8,398 nt of DNA from Paraliomyxa sp041600735 (GTDB lineage Bacteria; Myxococcota_A; Polyangia; Nannocystales; Nannocystaceae), in the NCBI GenBank assembly GCA_041600735.1, contig JBFIJN010000402.1:1-8398 (forward strand), given 5' to 3'. This document shows positions 1 through 5,761 of the stretch, one piece after another. The notes under the pieces are model-generated. The model was not told the origin of the DNA, did not search any database, and worked only from the letters and a program-made list of their open reading frames with translations. The translations under genes and the position numbers were made by a program. The first letter of the stretch is position 1; every line of letters begins with the position of its first letter.

Positions 1-139
1 AGTCGGGCGGAAGCACGAGCTCTGCGGGCGGAATGTCGTCGAGGTCGGCGCGGCGAATTCGGTAGCCGTGCTCGGTCGTGGAGAGCTGCAGGCCTTCGCG
101 GGCAAGCGCCGCAAAGACCCGCGAGAGGCGGTTGGACAT
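1..139 (-). CDS. hypothetical protein, N-terminal part (runs off left edge)
   Basis: An open minus-strand frame starts at an ATG whose complement is at 137-139 and stays open to the window edge, giving 46 residues that begin MSNRLSRVFAALAREGLQ. The start is supported by a good AGGAG ribosome binding site 8 nt upstream on the minus strand. The visible residues look like a short amphipathic helix (SRVFAALAREGLQ), then a turn and a charged stretch (GYRIRRADLDDIPPAE). I do not recognise a family. It is divergent from the glycosyltransferase and shares the upstream gap 140-469 with it, so it may belong to a different transcription unit from the peptide cluster. The frame could be a chance open frame in GC-rich DNA, but the RBS and the lack of a better plus-strand reading favour a real gene. 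Confidence 0.55.
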   Translation of the reverse strand, partial: MSNRLSRVFAALAREGLQLSTTEHGYRIRRADLDDIPPAELVLPPD

Positions 140-165
140 GATGACTGCTCCTGGTGGAGCCACGC

Positions 166-180
166 GGCCTCGTCGAGGCC
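166..180. promoter_or_regulatory. short perfect stem-loop upstream of the minus-strand gene
   Basis: GGCCTC (166-171), a 3-nt loop GTC and GAGGCC (175-180) form a perfect 6-bp dyad 26 nt upstream of the minus-strand ATG. It lies in that gene's leader and could be an operator half-site pair or an mRNA hairpin. Such short GC dyads also arise by chance in GC-rich DNA. Confidence 0.25.
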
Positions 181-385
181 TCGGGCACCACCGCGCTCGG
201 GAAGGGCACGAAGGTTCGAGCCGCGCCACATCACCGCGCCCGGAAATGCCGGAGGGTGCGGGGGGGCGCGGTTGTTTCCGCGAGCGAGGGCAGCAGCCAG
301 CAACACCTCGCGGGGGGCAGTATGCGCGGGTGGAAAACACATGCAACCGATTTCTCTCCGTGATCGACATCGCTCATCGACCGCT

Positions 386-405
386 GAGGCGCGGTTGTGC
401 GCCTC
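386..405. promoter_or_regulatory. perfect 7-bp stem-loop upstream of the glycosyltransferase
   Basis: GAGGCGC (386-392) pairs perfectly with GCGCCTC (399-405) around a 6-nt GGTTGT loop. It ends 64 nt before the ATG of the glycosyltransferase. No T-tract follows on either strand, so it is not a classical intrinsic terminator. It could be an operator or a leader hairpin. Confidence 0.3.
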
Positions 406-469
406 GCAATCGAGTGGTGGTGGCCTACCTCCTTGCTGCTAGCATCGGCCGCCAGTGGAGCCTCTCGCG

Positions 470-2053
470 ATGAAGGAGCTGCGACGCACGGTAGGAATGT
501 TCCATCCGCCCGAAGCGAAGCGCGACTCTGGCTTGACCATCATCTCCAACGATTTCATCGAGGCGGTGCTGGACCACGGGGCTCGCAGCGATCTCGACGT
601 ATTCATGGAGCCCCGCACGGAGCTGCCGGCCCGCACCCAGGGGCGGCTGGCCGTTCACAGTGTGTTCGAGGCGGAAGCCCGCGCCCGAGCGGGGGCGATC
701 CATGTCTGGCATGACTTGGTGCATGACATGAGCCGGGTCATCGCCCTTCGTCAACGCGCTCGCCGAGCCCCTCATCCACTCACGTTCTCGATCCACAATG
801 GGCACCCCAACCGCCACCTGAACACGATCGTGATTCCGCTGCTGGCGGGGCCCACCCATCCCTGCGATGCCTTGGTGTGCCCCTCGCGCTCGCTCGCGGA
901 GACCTATCGTCGACTGTTCGGGCACGTGTCCGCGTCGCTGGGCCATTCGCTCGAGTACCAGGGCCGCATCGAGGTGATCCCGTGGGGTGTCGACACCACC
1001 AAGTTCGAGCCGCGTGATCCTGCCGAGCATCGCCGCCGCTTCGGCCTCCCCGCCGACGCGATGATCCTCCTCTATGTCGGCCGCGTGAGCCCCGTGCAGA
1101 AGGGCGACATCTTGCCGCTGCTGCGAGTCGTCGCCCGCCTCGCGGCCAGCGCGTCGCCCGAGCTGCTGCTGGTGATCGCCGGGCGGGTCGAGGTCGCGGG
1201 CTACGAGGAGCTGATCCGCTCCTACGCCGCGCACTTGGGCATCGGCGAGCGCGTGCGCTTCCTCGGCCACATCAAGCCCGAGGATCGCCACCTCGTGTAC
1301 AACTGTGGCGACATCTTCGTAGCCCCGACCGACTGGATCGACGAGGGCTTTGGCCTCACCCCGCTCGAGGCCATGGCCTCGGGCGTCCCGCAGGTGGTCT
1401 CCGACTGGGATGGCTACCGCGACACGGTGCGGCACGAGCACACCGGATTCCTCGTTCCCACGATCTGGGCCGACTGTGACCCCGACATCTCGATTGGCAT
1501 GACCAAGGACGTGCTCCGTGACATGCGGGCGGGGCAGTCGGTCGTGGTCGATCCGAGGGCGCTCGAGCAGGCGCTCGCGGGGCTGATCGGCAGCGCCGAT
1601 CTCCGCCGTCGCATGGCCGAGGCCTCGCGGCGTCACGCGGTGGCCGCGTTTGGCTGGCCGTCGGTCGTGGGCGCCTACGAGTCGCTGTGGGCGGAGCTCG
1701 AGGGGGTCGCCCGCGGCCTGAAGGGCGAGCTCGACCCGCGTCCCTCGCTCCACGATCCTCCGCTGTTCGGCACGGTGGGTCACTACGCGTCGAGAGTGCT
1801 CGGGGTGGGCGAGCCGCTCGCGCTCACGCGGGCCGGTCACGAGCTACTGGAGGGAAGTGAAGTCCTGCCGCTCACCGGGCGTTTCGAGCTCCACGACGAC
1901 GAGCTGCTGAGCAGGATCCTCGGCGCGCTCGAGGCGGGGCCGCGCAGCGTGCGTGAGCTCGAATTCGACCACGAGTCTCCGGGTCGAGTGTTGCGACACG
2001 TGCTGTGGTTGATGAAGTATGGATTCGTGGTCCTGGCCGAGGAGCGGCCATGA
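470..2053 (+). CDS. family 4 glycosyltransferase with C-terminal winged-helix/PqqD-like extension
   Basis: This 527-residue protein is a retaining GT-B glycosyltransferase that would move a sugar from a nucleotide-sugar donor to an unknown acceptor in the cytoplasm. Family hallmarks are the inter-domain segment VIPWGVD (169-175), the donor-site stretch LYVGRVSPVQKGD (201-213, Arg205 and Lys211) and the EX7E motif DEGFGLTPLEAMASG, with Glu292 and Glu300. The Rossmann domains end near residue 415. The remaining ~110 residues are extra for GT4. The last ~60 (about 464-527), with LLSRILGALEAGPRSVRELE and VLWLMKYGFVVL, read as helix-turn-helix-wing and resemble PqqD/RRE domains that bind RiPP leaders; this resemblance is my inference. 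I chose ATG 470 because GGAG (457-460) lies 9 nt upstream. An in-frame GTG at 455 is the alternative. A 148-bp gap separates it from the peptide gene, so its membership of the cluster is likely but not proven. Confidence 0.85.
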   Translation: MKELRRTVGMFHPPEAKRDSGLTIISNDFIEAVLDHGARSDLDVFMEPRTELPARTQGRLAVHSVFEAEARARAGAIHVWHDLVHDMSRVIALRQRARRAPHPLTFSIHNGHPNRHLNTIVIPLLAGPTHPCDALVCPSRSLAETYRRLFGHVSASLGHSLEYQGRIEVIPWGVDTTKFEPRDPAEHRRRFGLPADAMILLYVGRVSPVQKGDILPLLRVVARLAASASPELLLVIAGRVEVAGYEELIRSYAAHLGIGERVRFLGHIKPEDRHLVYNCGDIFVAPTDWIDEGFGLTPLEAMASGVPQVVSDWDGYRDTVRHEHTGFLVPTIWADCDPDISIGMTKDVLRDMRAGQSVVVDPRALEQALAGLIGSADLRRRMAEASRRHAVAAFGWPSVVGAYESLWAELEGVARGLKGELDPRPSLHDPPLFGTVGHYASRVLGVGEPLALTRAGHELLEGSEVLPLTGRFELHDDELLSRILGALEAGPRSVRELEFDHESPGRVLRHVLWLMKYGFVVLAEERP

Positions 2054-2103
2054 ATGATCGCGAAGTCGATGGATCATCGCGAATACGAGCACTCATGATC
2101 GCG
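2054..2103. repeat. alternating ATGATC/GATCAT dyads after the glycosyltransferase
   Basis: ATGATCGCG occurs at 2054-2062 and again at 2095-2103, with the inverted form GATCATCGCG at 2072-2081 between them. The central GATCAT can pair with either flanking ATGATC (6-bp stems, loops of 12 and 17 nt), so two mutually exclusive hairpins are possible. They lie directly after the glycosyltransferase stop and upstream of the putative promoter of the peptide gene. They could be operator boxes or a weak transcription barrier. No T-tract is present. Confidence 0.3.
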
Positions 2104-2126
2104 CAGTGATTCCCTTCATTGTTCGC

Positions 2127-2154
2127 TTGCGAGTTCAATGCTCGATGATATAGT
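2127..2154 (+). promoter_or_regulatory. candidate sigma70-type promoter of the peptide gene
   Basis: TTGCGA (2127-2132) and TATAGT (2149-2154) match the -35 and -10 consensus at 4/6 and 5/6 positions with a 16-nt spacer. They sit in the most AT-rich stretch of the window, where promoters stand out in GC-rich genomes. Transcription would start near 2161 and give a leader of about 40 nt before the peptide ATG. It would serve the precursor and probably the genes behind it. Confidence 0.4.
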
Positions 2155-2167
2155 GCGAGCCGCCATC

Positions 2168-2184
2168 GTTGGTAATTGGCCAAC
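2168..2184. promoter_or_regulatory. 5'-UTR dyad, GTTGG ... CCAAC
   Basis: GTTGG (2168-2172) pairs with CCAAC (2180-2184), and within it lies the 8-bp palindrome TTGGCCAA (2176-2183). It falls just downstream of the expected transcription start and 5 nt before the GGGAG ribosome binding site. An operator site or a 5' mRNA-stabilising hairpin are the two simple readings. The sequence alone does not decide between them. Confidence 0.3.
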
Positions 2185-2201
2185 GTAGCGGGAGTGCAAA
2201 C

Positions 2202-2480
2202 ATGGCTGATGAACCCAAGAAGTTGAAGAAGCTCGCCACGGGGAGCGAGAAACTGACCAAGATCGATCTCGAGCATCTCGAGAAGGTCACGGGCGGAACC
2301 GCCTACGAGCCGTGCAATGCGGCGTATGAGCCGTGCAATGCGGCGTACGAGCCGTGCAATGCGGCGTATGAGCCGTGCAATGCGGCGTACCAGCCGTGCA
2401 ACGCAGCGTATGAGCCGTGCAATGCGGCCTACAACCCCTGCAATGCCGCCTACAACCCCTGCAATGCGGCCTACAGATAG
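2202..2480 (+). CDS. double-glycine leader precursor peptide with eight AYxPCNA heptapeptide repeats
   Basis: This 92-residue gene product has the architecture of a ribosomally made, post-translationally modified peptide precursor. Residues 1-32 are a Lys/Glu-rich leader ending IDLEHLEKVTGG, a typical C39-peptidase double-glycine site, so the cut is expected after Gly32. The 60-residue core is one Thr, eight identical-length heptapeptides (34-89) and a final Ala-Tyr-Arg. Only the third position of the repeat varies (Glu in units 1-4 and 6, Gln in 5, Asn in 7 and 8). The core therefore has eight Cys, nine Tyr, eight Pro, eight Asn and no Ser. GGGAG at 2190-2194, 7 nt before the ATG, fixes the start and excludes upstream non-ATG starts. 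The C39-domain exporter, adaptor and possible tailoring enzymes lie downstream on the same strand. The function of the product is unknown; toxin, metal binder and structural or surface peptide are all possible. Confidence 0.9.
   Translation: MADEPKKLKKLATGSEKLTKIDLEHLEKVTGGTAYEPCNAAYEPCNAAYEPCNAAYEPCNAAYQPCNAAYEPCNAAYNPCNAAYNPCNAAYR
2301..2468 (+). repeat. eight in-frame 21-bp tandem repeats
   Basis: Eight head-to-tail 21-bp units encode the AYxPCNA heptapeptides with no frame break. Units 1-4 and 6 are nearly identical, differing mainly in the Tyr codon (TAC or TAT) and the first Ala codon. Unit 5 has CAG plus an AAC-GCA variant. Units 7 and 8 share AAC-CCC where the others have GAG/CAG-CCG. 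This pattern suggests growth by unequal recombination or slippage, with units 7 and 8 duplicated from each other more recently. The amino acids at six of seven positions are invariant despite silent changes, so selection appears to act on the protein. Confidence 0.95.
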
Positions 2481-2497
2481 GCTGGCTTGATCGATCC

Positions 2498-2523
2498 GCG
2501 CTGTGGGGTTCGTCCCCCAGCGC
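2498..2523 (+). promoter_or_regulatory. intercistronic stem-loop between precursor and di-iron gene
   Basis: GCGCTG (2498-2503) pairs with CAGCGC (2518-2523), and inside it GGGG (2505-2508) pairs with CCCC (2514-2517) around the loop TTCGT. The stem is 10 bp with a single bulged T at 2504. It begins 17 nt after the precursor stop and ends 12 nt before the AGGAG of the next gene. There is no downstream T-tract, so full termination is unlikely. In peptide operons a hairpin here commonly protects or attenuates the message so that precursor exceeds enzyme. That role is inferred. Confidence 0.55.
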
Positions 2524-2545
2524 ATCTCTCGTGACAGGAGCGCCG

Positions 2546-3286
2546 ATGTCTCTCGCAGAAACGATCCTCGATGCCATGAAGGACGGGGGCGTCGAGCCCT
2601 TGCCCCACTATGCCGCTTGCCTCCGTGAGGCATTCGAGGCGACTCCTCCACCCTTCGAGCAGGCCTGGTACGGCAAGAAGTTCGTCCACCTGGCCAAGAA
2701 CAAGCAGTGGCTGGCCGAGAGCCTCGTGGGCAATGCAGACAAGGAGGGGCTTGGCGCGCGCAGCCTGTGGCGTCTGGCCGGCTCTGCGGCCAACGAGCAG
2801 GTCGCCGAGCTCGTGCGGCTCCACGCCATCGACGAGTCCCGGCATGCACTCCTCTATGTGTCCTTGCTCGACATGACCTTTGCCATCACTCCCGAGATCA
2901 AGAGTCGGCTTCAGGCGAAGGCTCCCGGATACGGCAAGAAGCACCAGCCCGAGCGCGCCGCCCAGCTCCAGTCCGAGTGGCGAACGCTCGACGAGCTCGT
3001 CCAGATGAACATCGGTGAGATCCGCACGCGGGTGAACCAAACGCTCATGCGGCCCGCCCTGCTCGGGTATGCGGTCGAGGACCACCAGGCGGCGATCGGC
3101 AAGGTCATGGACCGGCTGCTGGCCGACGAGACCGCGCACATTGCGTATACCGCTCGGCTCCTCGAGGGGGTGATGAGCGCGGGCAAGGGCGCGTTCATCC
3201 GTGATACGTTCAAGAAGCGCTTGTCGCAGTTCAACGACATCACGCAGCACGAAGTGGGCGGCGACGAGGAATTCGAGGGCAACTGA
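2546..3286 (+). CDS. ferritin-like di-iron protein, candidate peptide-modifying oxygenase
   Basis: This 246-residue, largely helical protein carries the spaced ligand pattern of ferritin-like di-iron enzymes: Glu58, then Glu97-x-x-His100 in DESRHALLY, Glu158, and Glu195-x-x-His198 in DETAHIAYT. The intervals (39, 61 and 37 residues) fit a four-helix bundle and are close to those of AurF-type N-oxygenases as I recall them; no closer assignment can be made by eye. Such enzymes activate O2 to hydroxylate, oxidise or desaturate a substrate. Its place directly behind the precursor makes the Tyr/Cys/Pro/Asn repeat its likely substrate, which is inference. There is no signal peptide or membrane segment. 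AGGAG (2536-2540) lies 5 nt before the ATG, and the next gene starts 3 nt after the stop, so they are probably co-translated. Alternative roles are iron or oxidative-stress handling, or modification of a small molecule. Confidence 0.75.
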   Translation: MSLAETILDAMKDGGVEPLPHYAACLREAFEATPPPFEQAWYGKKFVHLAKNKQWLAESLVGNADKEGLGARSLWRLAGSAANEQVAELVRLHAIDESRHALLYVSLLDMTFAITPEIKSRLQAKAPGYGKKHQPERAAQLQSEWRTLDELVQMNIGEIRTRVNQTLMRPALLGYAVEDHQAAIGKVMDRLLADETAHIAYTARLLEGVMSAGKGAFIRDTFKKRLSQFNDITQHEVGGDEEFEGN

Positions 3287-3289
3287 GCC

Positions 3290-3709
3290 ATGGCAGAGCT
3301 ACGGATCGAGCGTCTCACCCCCGCCCAAGAGGCCGAAGCGTTCGAGGTCGTCGTCGAGCTCCGCACCCACCTCGACTTCGAGGAGTACGCGCGGCGACTG
3401 GCAATCCAGAAGGCCGCCGGGTACGAGCTGGTCGGTGCATTCGAGGGTGACCGCATGCTCGGAGTGCTGGGCATGCGGCGCGTCGATAGCCTCGCGCGCG
3501 GCCCTCACCTTCACGTCGACGATCTCGTCGTGCGCAGCACCCATCGCGGCCAAGGCATCGGCCAGCGCCTGCTGGCCTTCGCCGAGCAAGACGGGCGTGC
3601 TCGCGGGCTGGTGGCCTTGTTCCTCGACAGCCGTACCGAGGTCATCACGTTCTACGAGCACTTTGGCTACGAGGCTCACACGGCCCTGCTGATGCGGAAG
3701 CGCCTGTGA
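3290..3709 (+). CDS. GNAT-family N-acetyltransferase
   Basis: This 139-residue protein has the usual length and layout of a single-domain GNAT enzyme. Motif A is LHVDDLVVRSTHRGQGIGQ (74-92), with the RGQGIG pyrophosphate-binding loop at 86-91 for acetyl-CoA. FYEHFGY (121-127) is the C-terminal motif B, with Tyr122 in the position often used as general acid. The acceptor is not predictable. In this setting acetylation of the N-terminal amine or a side chain of the processed peptide is possible, as is a self-protection role. It starts 3 nt after the di-iron gene, with a GAGGG-like ribosome binding site inside that gene's last codons, and its stop overlaps the methyltransferase start by 4 nt. 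Confidence 0.85.
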   Translation: MAELRIERLTPAQEAEAFEVVVELRTHLDFEEYARRLAIQKAAGYELVGAFEGDRMLGVLGMRRVDSLARGPHLHVDDLVVRSTHRGQGIGQRLLAFAEQDGRARGLVALFLDSRTEVITFYEHFGYEAHTALLMRKRL

Positions 3710-4452
3710 AGGCCGCGGCCTACGACCAGATCTACGCCAACCCGATCCACGCGGAGCTTGCCGCGCTCGGGCCCCACGAGCTCACCGATCCGCGCGTCTT
3801 TGGGCTGAGCAACGGGTTCCTGATCCACGAGGATCTCGCGCGCTTGCTCGCGCAGCTCGGCGCGGCGCTGCGGGCCAGCGCGGGTGAGGCCACGCTGCTC
3901 GATCTCGGCTGCGGCCGCGGGGCGCTGGGTCGCTGGCTCGCGACGCGCCTGCACGCCAGCCTGGTGGGGGTCGACGGCTCTGCGGTGGCGATCGAGCACG
4001 CGCAGGCCAGCGCCGGCGAGGGCGAGCGCTTCGTGCGGGCCGACTTCGCCGCGACCGGGCTGCCTACCGGCTCGATCGCGGCCGCGTTCTCCCACGACGC
4101 GCTCTACATGACCGACGACCGCGAGGCTGCGCTGGCCGAGGTCCACCGCGTGCTGCGTGCGGGCGGGGTGCTCGCGTTCACCGTGTATGGCTCGGGTCAC
4201 GCCGCGTGGGTCGAGCTCGCCCGCGCCTGCGGCTTCGCGGTCGAGCAGGTCGAGGATCTCACCGAGCGCTGGCGCGCGGTCATGCGCGCCAAGCACGAGC
4301 GCCGCTGGGCCCAGCGAGAAGCGCTGCGCGAGCGCTTCGGCGCCCGCATCGAGCCCGAGCTGAGCGTGACGGTCTCGATGCTCGGCCTCGCGGGTCGCCG
4401 CTCGGCCATCGCGGCCAACGAGCGTCGCTCGCTGCTCCTGCGGCGGCCGTGA
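3706..4452 (+). CDS. class I SAM-dependent methyltransferase
   Basis: This 248-residue protein has a Rossmann-type methyltransferase core. Motif I is LLDLGCGRGALG (64-75), the acidic residue that binds the SAM ribose is Asp90 in LVGVDGS, Asp113 lies in FVRADF, and the post-III region is HDALYM (130-135) followed by VHRVLRAGGVLAF (146-158), typical of the Methyltransf_11 group. The basic C-terminal third may bind the acceptor, which could be the peptide or a small molecule. It starts with GTG in a GTGA overlap with the GNAT stop, which indicates translational coupling. Wobble G/C bias looks stronger from here rightwards than in the genes to the left. Unrelated metabolic roles cannot be excluded. 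Confidence 0.87.
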   Translation: MKAAAYDQIYANPIHAELAALGPHELTDPRVFGLSNGFLIHEDLARLLAQLGAALRASAGEATLLDLGCGRGALGRWLATRLHASLVGVDGSAVAIEHAQASAGEGERFVRADFAATGLPTGSIAAAFSHDALYMTDDREAALAEVHRVLRAGGVLAFTVYGSGHAAWVELARACGFAVEQVEDLTERWRAVMRAKHERRWAQREALRERFGARIEPELSVTVSMLGLAGRRSAIAANERRSLLLRRP

Positions 4453-4479
4453 GCCTGCTGTACGATCGCCGAGCTCCTC

Positions 4480-5754
4480 ATGGCCAGCACGACCAGCCAT
4501 GTGTTTCGCAAGATCGCGCTCGAGCGCATCTCCTCGCCCGAGCTCCTCGATCGCCAGCTCGCGCTGATCCGCCCCAAGGAGTGGCTGGCCGCGCTCGTGC
4601 TCGTGCTGCTCACCGGCTGCGTGATCGCGTGGTCGCTGCTCGGCTCGCTGCCCACCAACGTGGCCGCCGAGGGCATCATCATTCGTCGCGGCGGGATGCA
4701 AGAGGTCGTGTCGCTGGCGAGCGGCCAGGTCACCGCGGTTCACCCCGCGGTCGGTGAGTTCGTGGCGGTGGGCGACGCCGTGGCCGAGATCGCGCAGACC
4801 GAGCTGACCACCGAGATCGACAACGGGCAGGCGCTGCTCACCGAGCTGCGCATCCGCCACGAGGAGCTGCTGGCGTTCGGCACCGAGAACATCGCCAAGC
4901 GGGCCAAGCAGACGCGGGTCGAGCGCGACAACCTGCGTCGCGACATCGAGTCGGCGCGACGGCGACTCGTGTGGCTGGAGAAGAAGCTCGCCAACCAGAC
5001 CGCGCTCCACGACAAGGGGATCCTGATCGAGGAGGAGGTCCAGCAGACGCGGCTCGAGATCGCCGATCGCGAGGCCGACATCCGCGCGTGGCGGGTCCAG
5101 CTCGGCGAGACCAGCGTGTCGGGCGAGGAGCTCCAGGAGCAGCGCCTGGTCGACATCACGGCCAGCGAGATGCGGATTCACGAGGCCGAGCGGTCGCTGC
5201 GGGCGCTCCAAGACCGACTGCAGCAGAGCGCCACCATCATCAGCCCCCACGCGGGTCGCGTGATCGAGCAGCGCGTCAACCCGGGCGATCTCGTGGCCCC
5301 CGGCTCGCCCGTCATCAGCATCGATCCCACGACCGCCGACCTCGATCCCGCCGAGCTCGAGGTGCTGCTCTACGTGCGCGCCAGCGAGGGCAAGAAGGTG
5401 CAGCCCGGCATGCGCGTGCGCATCTCCCCGTCGACGGCCAAGCGCGAGGAGTTCGGGTTCATCGAGGGCGAGGTCACCTCGGTCTCTCAGTTCCCCGCCT
5501 CGCGACGCGGGATGCTGCGCGTGCTCGGCAACGAAGAGCTGGTCGCGCAGTTCCTCGCGGGTGGGCCCGCGCTCGCGGTCACGGCCACGCTCACGGCCGA
5601 TCCCACCACGCCCAGCGGCTTTGCGTGGTCGTCGGGGGAGGGCCCCGCCGAGCTGCTGACCTCGGGGACCCCGTGCACGGCCTCGATCACCGTGAGAGCG
5701 CAGGCACCGATCACCTTGGTGCTGCCGGGGCTCCGCAAGGCGTTGGGGGGTTGA
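4480..5754 (+). CDS. HlyD-family adaptor of an NHLM-type peptide export system
   Basis: This 424-residue periplasmic adaptor links an inner-membrane ABC exporter to the outer membrane. It has a cytoplasmic N-terminus, one membrane helix at about 35-56 (WLAALVLVLLTGCVIAWSLL), a first half lipoyl domain (78-107), a long coiled-coil hairpin (about 110-250), the second lipoyl half with SPHAGRVIEQRVNPGDLV (255-272), and a beta-rich C-terminal domain. The segment around VAAEGIIIRRGGMQEVVS (61-78) and the overall layout resemble the NHLM bacteriocin system secretion protein (TIGR03794 group). It follows the methyltransferase by 27 nt with only a weak ribosome binding site, and it ends 7 nt before the exporter gene. 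The partner outer-membrane channel, probably TolC-like, is not in the window. Confidence 0.88.
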   Translation: MASTTSHVFRKIALERISSPELLDRQLALIRPKEWLAALVLVLLTGCVIAWSLLGSLPTNVAAEGIIIRRGGMQEVVSLASGQVTAVHPAVGEFVAVGDAVAEIAQTELTTEIDNGQALLTELRIRHEELLAFGTENIAKRAKQTRVERDNLRRDIESARRRLVWLEKKLANQTALHDKGILIEEEVQQTRLEIADREADIRAWRVQLGETSVSGEELQEQRLVDITASEMRIHEAERSLRALQDRLQQSATIISPHAGRVIEQRVNPGDLVAPGSPVISIDPTTADLDPAELEVLLYVRASEGKKVQPGMRVRISPSTAKREEFGFIEGEVTSVSQFPASRRGMLRVLGNEELVAQFLAGGPALAVTATLTADPTTPSGFAWSSGEGPAELLTSGTPCTASITVRAQAPITLVLPGLRKALGG

Positions 5755-5761
5755 GCCCACG

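Larger units (their letters stand above)
140..469. other. divergent intergenic region, no convincing gene
   Basis: About 330 bp lie between the minus-strand gene start and the glycosyltransferase start. Plus-strand frames cross it, but none has a recognisable product or a ribosome binding site, so I treat them as chance frames. It contains two perfect small stem-loops, at 166-180 and 386-405, described separately. It should hold divergent promoters for both flanking genes. I see only one weak minus-strand candidate: TTGCAT (complement of 341-346), a 16-nt spacer and CATACT (complement of 319-324). I see no plus-strand -35/-10 pair worth calling. Confidence 0.5.

Noticed and set aside
421..437. 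Possible sigma54 promoter (TGGC ... TTGCT) upstream of the glycosyltransferase
   Set aside because: The GG and GC elements are 11 nt apart, whereas the conserved spacing is 10. The flanking CAC is also missing.
425..1840. Long minus-strand open frame (471 codons) opposite the glycosyltransferase
   Set aside because: Its translation is low-complexity, rich in Arg, His, Gly and Ala, with no domain. It is the antisense shadow expected from the G/C wobble bias of the real gene, which has clear GT motifs.
2169..2201. Upstream TTG start that would extend the precursor by 11 residues
   Set aside because: It has no ribosome binding site, lies inside the UTR dyad, and the ATG at 2202 has GGGAG at ideal spacing.
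2301..2468. CRISPR-like or non-coding tandem array
   Set aside because: The 21-bp units are directly adjacent without spacers, stay in frame, vary mostly at silent positions and follow a leader with a good ribosome binding site. They are coding repeats.
2417..2545. Fusion of the repeat region in another frame to the di-iron gene through an upstream start
   Set aside because: The extension reads the precursor repeats and the stem-loop out of frame. The ATG at 2546 with AGGAG 5 nt upstream is the natural start.
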